Shown here: positions 34,962-44,089 of the stretch, piece by piece
Layout: the number at the start of each line of letters is the position of its first letter
Numbering within the stretch: position 1 is the stretch's first letter
DNA from: Carboxylicivirga taeanensis
GTDB taxonomy: Bacteria > Bacteroidota > Bacteroidia > Bacteroidales > Marinilabiliaceae
Assembly: GCF_051851475.1 (NCBI RefSeq)
Contig: NZ_JBPUSJ010000003.1
Location: 372,001 to 436,000, forward strand
DNA: 64,000 nt
Reading direction: 5' to 3'
Notes under the pieces: generated by a model
What the model saw: only the letters and a program-made list of their open reading frames with translations
What the model was told of the DNA's origin: nothing
Databases searched by the model: none
Program-made: the position numbers and the translations under genes

Positions 34962-35239
34962 AAAATCCAGGTTGTTAGACCGACCCACAGAAAGTCAGTT
35001 GTTTTTTTGAGAGCTGCAAGTTAAGGGAAAATGATGAAATAGTCAGCATTTGCATTCATAAGTTTAGCGACTCCTATTGCTCTAAGGTGATGAATCCAAG
35101 CAGCATTAAATCCAAAAAATGAAAACTAAGCAGTATTGGATTGACAAAACTTTGTGAGGGTGCTATTTTAAATCTTTTCTCAGATTTATCGCCACCCACT
35201 CTATGTAAGTGGCTTTTTGCAACATTAAAAAAGGATGAT

Positions 35240-36637
35240 ATGAAACGGGTTATCATTATTGCAATGATGTTTACAGTAATCATTGCTTGTGAGGAGAATG
35301 CGTTGCTAAACACGGCAACAGATAGTGGTGTTCAAGCAGAGCTTAAAGCCTACACCGAGGCCGGAATTGATGTTTACATTGGCCCAAGTGGAGACCTTTC
35401 TGGAATGACAGATGCTAACAATATTGAAACCGGACTTAACTTTGTGAAGGCGAGCGGTGGCACGGTGTTTTTAACCGATGGCAACCCCACGACTACTGAT
35501 CATTTTTATACGAGCAGAAACATCGTTGCAGATGGGTTTAAAGGTTGTTTGAAAGGGGAAGCAAAACATCAAACACTGCTGCATGCAGGCCGACAATCGG
35601 AGCTAATTGGCTTTCAGGGAGCCGAGTCGCCGTGGTGGGCACAAACGGATGGCCATTCATTTCTGGCTACAGTAATTCAGCTGGACAATGCCCTTGGCGA
35701 TGTAACTCTAAAGGACTTTTCCATCCACATTGAGGATGCCCAACCTACTAACTTAATGCCCGATTACTATGGTGTTGATGCGACTTACATCAGTACGTTT
35801 ATTGAAATTTTGGGAGGTGAGCACGATACTTATATTGAAGACATAGAACTTATTGGAATGCCCAGCCAGGCCGAAGGAAATATAATGGGTATGAATGTGA
35901 GCTGGGGCATCCATGTGATGCTTGGACAGCCAAGCTCAGAAGGAAACAACACAGGGAATTTGCACATTCGTAATGTGTCGATCGAAAATACAGGCGATGC
36001 CGCATTTTTGTGCATGCGTTTCGGAGAAGGCTCCAACATCACCATTGACCAGATTAGCGCCAACCTGGTTGGACAAGGCCTAACTGCCATGAATCTCTAT
36101 AATTCAAGCGTACAAATCACCAACTCCTACGTCAAGAGCCATCCCTTAGGCTTTCCGGGCATGTTCTTTACAAATGTACCAACTGGTTTGTATGTGGCTG
36201 ATAACAGCTTTGAGTCGTCTCGCTATTGGGGCCTCTTTTTGCACCATGGAGTTAACAATGCGCTGGTTCAAAAAAACCGCTTCATTTCAATGACCGACAA
36301 TGTGTGTTTTGGTGCTGTGCTGCTTAGGGGCATGAACAATACAATTACTCACAATGACTACCGCCAAAGTGAGCTACCCAGTTGGGACAATGGCGCGGGC
36401 GCTGTTTTACTAACAAATACCTCCCAACACAATTATGTCCATGAGATGAAGTTTAATCAGAAACCCGGAGTTACATTGTGCGCTATGCTATTGGATTTAA
36501 CGGATAACCCGGAAACATACGAGTACGATGGAGCCAATACCATTCACAACTATCAGCCCTGTGAAAACCTGGCTAAGCGCACTTTGAAACATGACGTTGC
36601 CACGACCCTGTCACGCGCTTCGTTACGGGGTAAGTAA
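35240..36637 (+). CDS. Right-handed beta-helix lipoprotein
   Basis: 465-residue exported lipoprotein: MKRVIIIAMMFTVIIAC places the lipid on Cys17. The ATG at 35240 follows an AAGGATGAT ribosome site; an upstream in-frame start at 35141 would bury the signal. The body (~60-450) has repeated NxxxxxN-rich coils such as GNLHIRNVSIENTGDAAFL, VQITNSYVKSHPLG and NALVQKNRFISM, the form of parallel right-handed beta-helices (pectate-lyase-like fold). No clear catalytic Asp/Lys/Arg set is recognised, so polysaccharide binding or lysis is only a guess. The leader contains a weak hairpin near 35191-35213 followed by a T run. Confidence 0.75.
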   Translation: MKRVIIIAMMFTVIIACEENALLNTATDSGVQAELKAYTEAGIDVYIGPSGDLSGMTDANNIETGLNFVKASGGTVFLTDGNPTTTDHFYTSRNIVADGFKGCLKGEAKHQTLLHAGRQSELIGFQGAESPWWAQTDGHSFLATVIQLDNALGDVTLKDFSIHIEDAQPTNLMPDYYGVDATYISTFIEILGGEHDTYIEDIELIGMPSQAEGNIMGMNVSWGIHVMLGQPSSEGNNTGNLHIRNVSIENTGDAAFLCMRFGEGSNITIDQISANLVGQGLTAMNLYNSSVQITNSYVKSHPLGFPGMFFTNVPTGLYVADNSFESSRYWGLFLHHGVNNALVQKNRFISMTDNVCFGAVLLRGMNNTITHNDYRQSELPSWDNGAGAVLLTNTSQHNYVHEMKFNQKPGVTLCAMLLDLTDNPETYEYDGANTIHNYQPCENLAKRTLKHDVATTLSRASLRGK

Positions 36638-36751
36638 AGCAGATTATTAAGACAGAAGCGTCACGCTAACAGCCATCATAGTTACTACGTTATTTAGCTA
36701 TTACGTGGTTAAATAATCAGTAGCACCAGAAGCCGGTATGTTAGTATTAAA

Positions 36752-36785
36752 AAAAGCCTTAAGATATCTCCTAAGGCTTTTTTTA
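36752..36785. terminator. Bidirectional terminator between convergent genes
   Basis: Perfect 10-base stem AAAAGCCTTA (36752-36761) with 36772-36781, ten-base loop, T runs on both sides. It ends the beta-helix gene (plus) and the PQQ-propeller gene (minus). Confidence 0.88.
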
Positions 36786-36802
36786 TTTCAGTTAATTATT
36801 CA

Positions 36803-38716
36803 TCAATTCAGATTAAAAACATTTACGTTTGTTTCGTCAAAATAATATAAGAAGTTCGCCGCATTGTCTAATTCAAAAATGACTTTGCGGTTGTCGCCAA
36901 AATCAAAGGTATCCACTTCTTTACCCGACTTCTTATCTACTTTTACAATTGACATCTTATCGCCAGCATCTGTTTTTTCACCTTTCAGAAAGCAGGCGTA
37001 ATCTTTACCTGATCGCGAGGCGCCTCTTAGTTTGGCTTGCTGACGTAACTTGGAATAAGCTTCACTGGTACCTTGAGAAACCTGTTGCATTTGCTTGGCA
37101 TTTTCACGGCTGGTAAATACACCACCCGACGCTTCATTACCTTTGGAATCTGTTGCTGTCCACTCTGCGCCGCCTATCCCCGAAGCGACTGAGGTAGCTA
37201 CCAATGCCGCCTTCAACAAGCGGTCAGTTTTTAACGGCTTAAAATAGTTAGCATTAATCACCTCACAATTTTTATCGAGCATAATGTACTCATTCATACC
37301 AGTAATAAAATACCCGGCATCGGAAGTCTCAAAACCAATGATTTCTTCTGGCTCTTCAATGTCTAATTTAATCTTCTCTGGCTTTTTATCTACTGTGTTC
37401 GGATCAAACAGGTAGAATTTCTTACCATCTAAAACAGCCACTTTGGTATTCATATCATCAAAAGCCGCTTTCGCTTCATCAGAAACACCCATTCTCCATA
37501 TTTTCTTACCTGTTTCTTTATTAAAAAATCCGACGAACGAAGCGCCCATGATAAACGTACCCTTTTCGTAATCTTTCTTAATCATATCCCCTTCCTCATC
37601 TTCAGGGACATCGTCAAACTTAATGGGTTTCTTCCAGGCTTTTTTGCCCGTTTCTGCATCAACCAACATAATTTCGTTGCCATAAAATACCTCAACGCCT
37701 TCGGGCTTTATATTGATTTCCTGCACCCGTTTGGTCTCGTAATCTTTCTTCCACCTGGCCTCGCCGGTTTTATAGTTAAAAATATTGATGCCTTTACTAT
37801 GCGCACAAACAAAATGCTGGTCATCAAAATTGGTATGCATGCTAAACTTGTTATCCAGCTTAACTGGCTTCTTCCAAAGCTCTTTTCCATTCTTCAGGTC
37901 AAGTGCAAAAATTGTTTTACTAAATGATGAAGCACTCAAACCGGTTAAACTAGCAGCGCCAGAGGCTTGCTTAACCACCACCAAGGTTTCTTGCTTGTTA
38001 TCGAGAAAAAACGTGCCTGGGCTACACTCATTCTTCCAGATGATTTCACCAGTTGAAGAGTTAATCAGCAACAAGTCATTATCGTTTTTATAAACAATTT
38101 CTTTATTAGCCGTTACTTTTGGTGCAAAGGTACTGAACATGGATTGCATAGCTGCAGATACCATTTTGCTAATACTCTTATTATCCTCTGCTGTCGATAA
38201 GGTCTGTTTCCACTCCACTTCACGCTTCTCAAGGTCGATGCAATACAATACATTGGCATTGTCAATGGAATTAACCTTGATGAGAATTTTATATAAATCA
38301 GGAAGGATATCTTGCTCTAGAATGGAAGTGAACTCATCACCAGGATTACCAATTAAGATGCTTCCGGTTCCTACATCAGCCAGTTTATTGTGAATATTGA
38401 CAAATGGAGTCATGGGAATTTCAACAAAGCCAGATTCGTCCTCTTGTGCTTCTGCAGCCCCTACCATAACGGCGGCATCGGTAATGGCCTTAACTGTTTC
38501 ATCTTCGTATGGCTTCTCAACTGTCCAAAGTATACTCTGATCGACATAATTAACCCCGTAATAATAACGTGTTGTTTCAATAACAGGTATGCCCGTAAAG
38601 TTATGCTTAAAGATGGCTACTGGTTTCCCCTCGATGGGCAATTTCCAGTCTGGTTGACGTTTTGCAAAGGCCGTGATGCTTACAAACAGCACCAACAGCA
38701 AGGTCATTTTTTTCAT
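36803..38716 (-). CDS. Exported PQQ-type beta-propeller protein
   Basis: 637-residue protein with signal peptide MKKMTLLLVLFVSITAFA. From ~20 to ~470 it shows blade repeats of the pyrrolo-quinoline-quinone/BamB type, with the recurring A/G-x-T/N-G-K/E-x-x-W-K signature: STGEIIWKNE, KNGKELWKKP, KTGEARWKKD, ETGKKAWKKP, ETGKKIWRMG. The C-terminal ~150 residues are less regular and hold a Gly/Ala-rich helix (VATSVASGIGGAEW). BamB-like scaffolding or cofactor binding are both possible; there is no dehydrogenase active-site cysteine pair. It lies between a bidirectional terminator and the metG terminator, so is monocistronic. Confidence 0.82.
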   Translation of the reverse strand: MKKMTLLLVLFVSITAFAKRQPDWKLPIEGKPVAIFKHNFTGIPVIETTRYYYGVNYVDQSILWTVEKPYEDETVKAITDAAVMVGAAEAQEDESGFVEIPMTPFVNIHNKLADVGTGSILIGNPGDEFTSILEQDILPDLYKILIKVNSIDNANVLYCIDLEKREVEWKQTLSTAEDNKSISKMVSAAMQSMFSTFAPKVTANKEIVYKNDNDLLLINSSTGEIIWKNECSPGTFFLDNKQETLVVVKQASGAASLTGLSASSFSKTIFALDLKNGKELWKKPVKLDNKFSMHTNFDDQHFVCAHSKGINIFNYKTGEARWKKDYETKRVQEINIKPEGVEVFYGNEIMLVDAETGKKAWKKPIKFDDVPEDEEGDMIKKDYEKGTFIMGASFVGFFNKETGKKIWRMGVSDEAKAAFDDMNTKVAVLDGKKFYLFDPNTVDKKPEKIKLDIEEPEEIIGFETSDAGYFITGMNEYIMLDKNCEVINANYFKPLKTDRLLKAALVATSVASGIGGAEWTATDSKGNEASGGVFTSRENAKQMQQVSQGTSEAYSKLRQQAKLRGASRSGKDYACFLKGEKTDAGDKMSIVKVDKKSGKEVDTFDFGDNRKVIFELDNAANFLYYFDETNVNVFNLN

Positions 38717-38810
38717 AGTCTAAGTTTGATTATATTAAACATTCAGACTACTTATTCGAATTATTCACTTTTTTGTTTCATATATATGTTATTTCTTATC
38801 AAATAATTAG

Positions 38811-38841
38811 ATAAAAAAAGGGTTCTGACTTATCAGAACCC
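38811..38841 (-). terminator. Terminator of metG
   Basis: Perfect nine-base stem GGGTTCTGA (38820-38828) with 38833-38841, loop CTTA; on the minus strand followed by seven Ts. Confidence 0.92.
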
Positions 38842-38868
38842 TAATGTTTTCAATAATCGCAATACTAT

Positions 38869-40911
38869 TTATCTTATTTCAGAACCTTCCTTCACCGCAT
38901 TGGCCGGTGCCACAAACTCAAGTTTTCCGGTTGCGTCCTCCGCCATTAGAATCATGCCTTGCGATTCAATGCCGCGAATTTTTCGTGGGGCCAGGTTAAC
39001 CAGGATGCTTACCTGCTTGCCAATAATGTCTTCGGGCTTAAAAAACTCAGCAATACCAGATACAACTGTGCGCTGATCAATTCCTGTATCCACTTTTAAC
39101 TGAAGCAGCTTTTTGGTTTTCGCCACCTTCTCAGCTTCCAGAATGGTACCTACACGAATATCCATCTTCACGAAGTCATCAAACTCAATATTGGCCTTAG
39201 CCGGAGCTGCCGTTTTATTGGCCGCTTCGTTATCTTCTTTTGTTTGCTGTAATTTATCCAATTGAGCCTGAATGGTTTCGTCCTCAATCTTTTCAAACAA
39301 CAACTCAGGCTTATTCACCTGGTGCCCTGCTGCCAGAAAATCTAAGTTACCGCAAGCTTCCCATGTTAAACCATCCAGGTTCAGCATACTTTGCATCTTT
39401 TTAGCGGTAAACGGCAGGAATGGCTCAATCAGAATGGAGACATTAGCCGTAATCTGTAAAGCAATATTCATGATTGTTTTCACACGCTCGGCATCTGTCT
39501 TAATCAGTTTCCAAGGCTCGGTATCGGCCAGATATTTATTACCCAAACGCGCGAGGTTGATGGCTTCTTTAACCGCCTCACGGAACTTGAAGTGATCCAG
39601 GGCATCTTCCACCTTCTTCACTAAAACAGGAATCTCATTCAACGTTTCCTTATCATAGTCAGTCAGTTCTCCTTGTGCAGGCACAAGTCCATCGTAATAT
39701 TTGTGGGTCAGCACAATGGCACGGTTCACAAAGTTACCCAGGATGGCCACCAGTTCGTTATTATTGCGGGCCTGAAAATCTTTCCAGGTAAAATCGTTAT
39801 CCTTTGTTTCGGGGGCGTTGGCCGTTAAGGTATATCGCAGTACATCCTGCTTATCTTTAAAGTCAATGAGGTACTCGTGCAACCAAACTGCCCAGTTACG
39901 CGATGTGGAAATCTTATCCCCTTCCAGATTCAGGAATTCGTTAGCTGGCACATTTTCTGGCAAGATGTAGCTGCCTTCGGCTTTCAACATCGAAGGGAAT
40001 ACAATGCAGTGGAAAACAATATTATCTTTCCCGATGAAGTGCAACATGCGTGTTTCTTCATCTTTCCAGTACTTCTCCCACTCAGGCGTTAATTCCTTTG
40101 TGGCTGAGATGTAACCAATAGGCGCATCGAACCAAACGTAAAGCACTTTGCCATCGGCTCCTTCAACAGGTACCGGCACACCCCAGTCCAGGTCGCGGCT
40201 AACGGCGCGTGGCTGCAGGCCCAGGTCAATCCACGACTTACACTGCCCGTATACATTTGACTTCCACTCTTTATGGCCATCCAAAATCCACTCCTTCAGG
40301 AACGGCTCGTGCTTGTCTAAAGGCAAATACCAGTGTTTGGTGGTTCTAATAACCGGCTTACTGCCCGAGACCACCGATCGGGGATTAACCAGGTCAGTTG
40401 CATTTAAAGATGTACCGCAGCTCTCGCACTGATCGCCATAAGCTCCTTCGCTCTTACAGTGCGGACAAGTACCCGTAATATAACGGTCGGCCAAAAACTG
40501 CTTGGCTTCCTCATCGTAATACTGCTCCGACTCTTTCTCGATGAATTCGCCCTTATCATAAAGCGTTTTGAAAAACTCACTGGCTGTTTCGTAATGCGTT
40601 TTACTGGTGGTGCGTGAATACACATCGAATGAGATACCAAATTTTTCAAAAGAATCTTTAATGATCCCGTGGAATTTATCCACAACATCCTGCGGTGTTA
40701 CCCCTTCATTTTTAGCCTTTAAGGTAATTGGCACCCCATGTTCGTCGGACCCACCAATTAAAACAACATCCTCTTTCTTCAGGCGCAGATAACGCACATA
40801 TATATCGGCCGGCACATACACACCTGCTAAGTGACCAATATGAACAGGACCATTGGCATAAGGCAACGCAGTGGTTACCAACGTTCTTTTAAAATCTCCA
40901 GCTTGCTTCAT
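38869..40911 (-). CDS. metG: Methionine--tRNA ligase
   Basis: 680-residue class I aminoacyl-tRNA synthetase. HIGH motif at 24-27 (GPVHIGHLAG), zinc knuckle with Cys149, 152, 162 and 165, KMSKS-equivalent KISTS at 333-337, anticodon-binding helical domain (~390-540) and a C-terminal tRNA-binding OB-fold domain (~575-680, with FDDFVKMDIRVGTILEAE). The long form with four zinc cysteines and the fused OB domain is usual for Bacteroidota. Single gene with its own promoter and terminator. Confidence 0.98.
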   Translation of the reverse strand: MKQAGDFKRTLVTTALPYANGPVHIGHLAGVYVPADIYVRYLRLKKEDVVLIGGSDEHGVPITLKAKNEGVTPQDVVDKFHGIIKDSFEKFGISFDVYSRTTSKTHYETASEFFKTLYDKGEFIEKESEQYYDEEAKQFLADRYITGTCPHCKSEGAYGDQCESCGTSLNATDLVNPRSVVSGSKPVIRTTKHWYLPLDKHEPFLKEWILDGHKEWKSNVYGQCKSWIDLGLQPRAVSRDLDWGVPVPVEGADGKVLYVWFDAPIGYISATKELTPEWEKYWKDEETRMLHFIGKDNIVFHCIVFPSMLKAEGSYILPENVPANEFLNLEGDKISTSRNWAVWLHEYLIDFKDKQDVLRYTLTANAPETKDNDFTWKDFQARNNNELVAILGNFVNRAIVLTHKYYDGLVPAQGELTDYDKETLNEIPVLVKKVEDALDHFKFREAVKEAINLARLGNKYLADTEPWKLIKTDAERVKTIMNIALQITANVSILIEPFLPFTAKKMQSMLNLDGLTWEACGNLDFLAAGHQVNKPELLFEKIEDETIQAQLDKLQQTKEDNEAANKTAAPAKANIEFDDFVKMDIRVGTILEAEKVAKTKKLLQLKVDTGIDQRTVVSGIAEFFKPEDIIGKQVSILVNLAPRKIRGIESQGMILMAEDATGKLEFVAPANAVKEGSEIR

Positions 40912-40973
40912 TCTGCTTGAATTATTTTTATGGTTACTTAAAACCTACTATTCTATGGTTTATATTAATTGCG

Positions 40974-40981
40974 CAAAGATA
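40974..40981 (-). promoter_or_regulatory. Likely -7 element of metG
   Basis: On the minus strand TATCTTTG followed by CG, matching TAnnTTTG, giving a leader of about 55 bases. No clear TTG at -33. Confidence 0.45.
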
Positions 40982-41121
40982 CAATTGTCAGCTAGTTTTT
41001 TGGACAGTAGTGAAGAGTTTATTTCGTATAAATTTGAATATCAGCAGTACAATGAAAAATATCTGAAGCGTTTTTGCGACTCCGTAATTGTATCCGTAAT
41101 ATTGTAATAATTAATAACTCT

Positions 41122-41190
41122 ACGCAAAGCCACGAAGACGCAAAGCTTCATTGCTGAATGCGATAACTCTGCGTCTGCGCGTCTCTGTGT
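41122..41190. repeat. Solo GCGTCT-type inverted repeat
   Basis: Left arm 41122-41145 (ACGCAAAGCCACGAAGACGC...) is an imperfect inverted copy of right arm 41167-41190 (CTCTGCGTCTGCGCGTCTCT...), with a 21-base spacer. The right arm is nearly the same as that beside the GxxExxY pseudogene at 32415-32444. It therefore looks like the same repeat family without a gene inside. Confidence 0.75.
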
Positions 41191-41251
41191 TTCTTTTTTG
41201 TATCAGGTAAACCACTTCTGCCTACTGGCTAAAAACTAAAAAATCTAAACA

Positions 41252-42151
41252 ATGATATTTCCAAAATCACTCGAAAAAGGCTCTACCATTGGTATTGTTG
41301 CACCAGCTGGTAAAGTTGATGCAGAAATTATCCGTTATGCTGAAAAATGCCTCCATAAAAGGGGTTATAAAGTTGTAATTGGTGAACATGCCTGTAACTC
41401 CTTTTATCAGTATGCAGGCAACGATGAACACCGCAGGGCCGATTTGCAACACATGCTTAACAGCCAGGATATTGATGCCATTTTTTGTGCACGAGGCGGC
41501 TATGGCACGATACGCATTATTGACGACATCGACCTGACCCTTTTTTTACAATACCCCAAGTGGGTGGTTGGCTACAGCGACATCACTGTGTTGCATGCAG
41601 CCTTGCAGAAAGCAGGCGTCGCATCCATCCATGGCCCGATGCCCAAAAACTTCCCCGACAAAGCGGCTGATGATGAAGACCTGATGAACCTGTTTAATTT
41701 ACTTCACGGGCAACTGCCCTACTACACACTAAAAAGTCACCCTCTCAACAGGTGTGGCGAGGCTGAAGGCATCCTGATTGGGGGCAACCTGTCGTTGATT
41801 TATGCCCTGCGCGCCACCGCATTAGACCCAACGCCTCATGGCAAAATTCTGTTTATCGAAGACGTATCGGAATACCTGTACCACCTCGACCGCATGATGC
41901 AAAACCTCAAACTGAGTGGTTTTTTAAAGGAACTAAGTGGGATTGTTGTGGGCGACTTTACAGACATGCAGGATAACAATGACCCCTATGGCCAAACGGC
42001 CTACCAAATTATTAAGGAGGCGGTTGACGGCTATAACTACCCGGTACTATTTGGTTTCCCGGCCGGACACGATCACCTCAATCAACCATTGGTGATGGGC
42101 AAACGGGTGAAGCTTGTGGTCGAACAGGCACAGAGTCAACTTATTTTTTAG
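41252..42151 (+). CDS. LD-carboxypeptidase (S66 family)
   Basis: 299-residue cytoplasmic serine peptidase that removes the terminal D-Ala from L,D-linked muropeptides during peptidoglycan recycling; the family also includes the microcin-self-immunity protein MccF. The nucleophile is Ser109 in VVGYSDITVLHA; the Glu and His of the triad are in LFIEDVSEYLYHLDRM and FPAGHDHLNQPL. The RGGYGTIRIIDD block is typical. It is followed four bases later by yraN, with which it forms a unit. Confidence 0.93.
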   Translation: MIFPKSLEKGSTIGIVAPAGKVDAEIIRYAEKCLHKRGYKVVIGEHACNSFYQYAGNDEHRRADLQHMLNSQDIDAIFCARGGYGTIRIIDDIDLTLFLQYPKWVVGYSDITVLHAALQKAGVASIHGPMPKNFPDKAADDEDLMNLFNLLHGQLPYYTLKSHPLNRCGEAEGILIGGNLSLIYALRATALDPTPHGKILFIEDVSEYLYHLDRMMQNLKLSGFLKELSGIVVGDFTDMQDNNDPYGQTAYQIIKEAVDGYNYPVLFGFPAGHDHLNQPLVMGKRVKLVVEQAQSQLIF

Positions 42152-42154
42152 GCA

Positions 42155-42517
42155 ATGGCACAGCACAATGAACTTGGCAAAGCCGGTGAGACCCTGGCGG
42201 CCAAATACCTCGAACAAAAAGGCTATAAGATACTGGAACGCAACTGGCAGTACAATCACAAAGAGATAGACCTGATTGCCATGCACGATAACTACCTGGT
42301 GGTGATTGAAGTTAAAACCCGTACTACTGATGGCTGGGAGCATCCTAAAGAAGCCATTACCAATGGTAAAATACGCTATATTGTGGAGGCTACCGAGGCA
42401 TATATTAACGAAACCGACCTGGAAAATGAAGTACGCTTTGATGTGGTCACGCTGATACCCAACGGAAACGACTGGGCGATTGAACACATTGAAGAGGCCT
42501 TTCATCCCACTTTGTAA
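42155..42517 (+). CDS. YraN family (UPF0102) nuclease-like protein
   Basis: 120-residue protein with the UPF0102 motifs GKAGETLAAKYLEQKGYKIL, NHKEIDLIAMHDNYLVVIEVKTR and a late RFDVVTL. The E-I-D...E-V-K arrangement is that of restriction-endonuclease-like folds. The family's role is unproven, with possible links to DNA processing. It is directly behind the LD-carboxypeptidase gene (three-base gap), a pairing seen in other Bacteroidota. Confidence 0.93.
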   Translation: MAQHNELGKAGETLAAKYLEQKGYKILERNWQYNHKEIDLIAMHDNYLVVIEVKTRTTDGWEHPKEAITNGKIRYIVEATEAYINETDLENEVRFDVVTLIPNGNDWAIEHIEEAFHPTL

Positions 42518-42591
42518 AAAACACGCACGATGATGGATTAAGGCGGTGAAACAGATGGAGTAACATGATGCGTCCCCCTAAAACCGATAAG

Positions 42592-43167
42592 ATGAAAAAG
42601 CTTTCATACCAGCGCCCTTTTCCAAGAGGGAAATACCCAGTTTACACGTTTGTACTCATGATCGTTTTAGGTTGCGCTGGAAGTGGTTTTGCCCAAACGG
42701 ATAGTACTTATTACCGGGTGTCAAAACAAGAGGAATCCAATTTCAGGCGCCAAGTCTATTTGTTGGAAGCGATGTTAAGTCTGATGACGCACCCCTTAAT
42801 CGAACCCTTATCGGCTGATGGATGGAAGGAGTTGAATGGACACTATCAGCCCGGCATCACCATTGAACTAAAATCCGGATTAACCTGGCATACCGATAGC
42901 ACGGCACCGCCTAAACCATTTCTTTTTATTCCCAGAGTATATACAAAAAAAGGGCTTACAAAGCCCGAAATAGCTGAGCGCCTGCAGTACCAGCAAGTAC
43001 TGAAAGAGTTGGACAACAAGAAAAATATTAAACAGATTATTATTGACGATATTGCAACTGACAGCATAAATATGAAGAGATACCGCACCCGCTTTATCTA
43101 TGAATACGACCCATCGCTAAAGCTTGTATTAAAAGAGAAACTGAAAACAATTGACAGTGAACACTAG
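42592..43167 (+). CDS. Hypothetical exported protein
   Basis: 191 residues from the ATG at 42592 (other in-frame ATGs at 42565 and 42568). An unusually long basic N-region (KKLSYQRPFPRGKYP) precedes a hydrophobic core ending GSGFAQ, so it is probably secreted. The body has no recognised domain; the middle contains a PPKPFLFIPRVYTKKGLTK stretch, and the C-terminal half is charged and probably helical. It follows yraN by 74 bases. I do not recognise the family. Confidence 0.6.
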   Translation: MKKLSYQRPFPRGKYPVYTFVLMIVLGCAGSGFAQTDSTYYRVSKQEESNFRRQVYLLEAMLSLMTHPLIEPLSADGWKELNGHYQPGITIELKSGLTWHTDSTAPPKPFLFIPRVYTKKGLTKPEIAERLQYQQVLKELDNKKNIKQIIIDDIATDSINMKRYRTRFIYEYDPSLKLVLKEKLKTIDSEH

Positions 43168-43273
43168 AAAATCACAGTAAAGAGCCATCAGGCACATACT
43201 TTTAGGATAGTTTTGTGCTTCTTCTTTAAACAACAGCCAAACACACATCACTAACTCAATAAACCATTTACGC

Positions 43274-43624
43274 ATGAACATAGAAGATTTCAGAGACTAT
43301 TGCCTGGCCAAACCGGCCGTTACCGAGGAGTTCCCCTTCGATGAAGTAACACTGGTTTTTAAAGTAGCCGGCAAAATGTTTGCCCTCACCAGTTTGGATA
43401 AAGACTTTAGCATCAACCTGAAGTGCAACCCTGAACGCGCCATTGAACTGCGCGAAGAGTACCCGGCCATTCAACCGGGCTACCACATGAACAAAATGCA
43501 TTGGAACACTGTATACATTGATGGGTCGCTAAAAGACGACTTCCTTAGAGAACTGATTGACCATTCCTACGAATTAATTGTTAAAAGCTTAACCAAAAAG
43601 GTAAGAGAAGAGAATAAGCTTTAG
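43274..43624 (+). CDS. MmcQ/YjbR family protein
   Basis: 116-residue small cytoplasmic protein. DFRDYCLAKPAVTEEFPFDEVTLVFKVAGKMFAL at the N-terminus and the YHMNKMHWNTVYIDGSL block near residue 75 are the family signature; the fold is described as CyaY-like/DNA-binding. Some members act as dsDNA-binding proteins; the function here is unknown. It may have its own promoter: a TAnnTTTG match (TAGTTTTG) lies at 43208-43215, but without a clear -33 element. Confidence 0.9.
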   Translation: MNIEDFRDYCLAKPAVTEEFPFDEVTLVFKVAGKMFALTSLDKDFSINLKCNPERAIELREEYPAIQPGYHMNKMHWNTVYIDGSLKDDFLRELIDHSYELIVKSLTKKVREENKL

Positions 43625-43638
43625 ATATAAAACATAGG

Positions 43639-44076
43639 AAGTAAGATTCAAGACATAAGATACTACACGATGCATAATTTCAGAGAGTTAAAGGTTTGGG
43701 GAAAAGCGAGGCTTCTTGTTAAAGACATTTATCTGCTTACGAAAGACTTACCTGAAGAAGAACAGTTTGGACTTATCAGTCAGATGCGCAGAGCTTCAAT
43801 TTCAATACCTTCGAACATTGCTGAAGGTACCGGACGGAGAACGGATAAAGAATTTGGTCGATTTCTTGATATCGCAATAGGTTCTGCTTATAATTTGGAG
43901 ACCCAATTAATACTTTGCCTTGACTTAGGTTTTATCGTTGATAAAGTCTTTAAGGATTATGAAGATAAGATTCAGGAAATAGAAAGAATGGTTTACTCGT
44001 TAAGAGGAAAACTCAATTACTAAACGTTTTACTAACCTCTATTGTCTTACTTCTTTTATCTTGCATCTTTTGTCAA
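43639..44076. mobile_element. Four-helix-bundle (S23/IVS-type) element
   Basis: The four-helix-bundle gene is bordered by partly inverted, related sequence: GGAAGTAAGATTCAAGAC at left (43638-43655) and a TCTTACTTC..ATCTTGCATC stretch at right (44044-44067). This is the form expected for stray copies of the intervening sequence normally inserted in 23S rRNA, here lying between protein genes. No recombinase is encoded. Confidence 0.5.
43670..44023 (+). CDS. Four-helix-bundle protein (23S rRNA intervening-sequence family)
   Basis: 117-residue cytoplasmic protein of the S23/IVS family. Recognised by HNFRELKVWGKARLLVKDIY, the central QMRRASISIPSNIAEGTGR and the IAIGSAYNLETQLILCLDLG block; members form a pentameric four-helix bundle with a basic face that may bind nucleic acid. 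In spirochaetes and Bacteroidota relatives such ORFs lie inside 23S rRNA, but many free copies exist in chromosomes. The frame is intact. Function is unknown. Confidence 0.93.
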   Translation: MHNFRELKVWGKARLLVKDIYLLTKDLPEEEQFGLISQMRRASISIPSNIAEGTGRRTDKEFGRFLDIAIGSAYNLETQLILCLDLGFIVDKVFKDYEDKIQEIERMVYSLRGKLNY

Positions 44077-44089
44077 TAACTAAAAAACA

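Larger units (their letters stand above)
40912..41251. other. metG-ldcA divergent gap
   Basis: A 340-base gap holding the metG -7 element near 40980 and a GCGTCT-type inverted repeat at 41122-41190. No convincing open frame lies here. Confidence 0.6.

Noticed and set aside
35191..35220. Attenuator hairpin in the leader of the beta-helix lipoprotein gene
   Set aside because: Only a five-base stem precedes the T run, and no leader peptide or regulator binding site supports it.
36803..38716. Quinoprotein dehydrogenase
   Set aside because: Propeller blades match, but the catalytic and PQQ-contact residues and adjacent cysteines of such enzymes are not recognisable.
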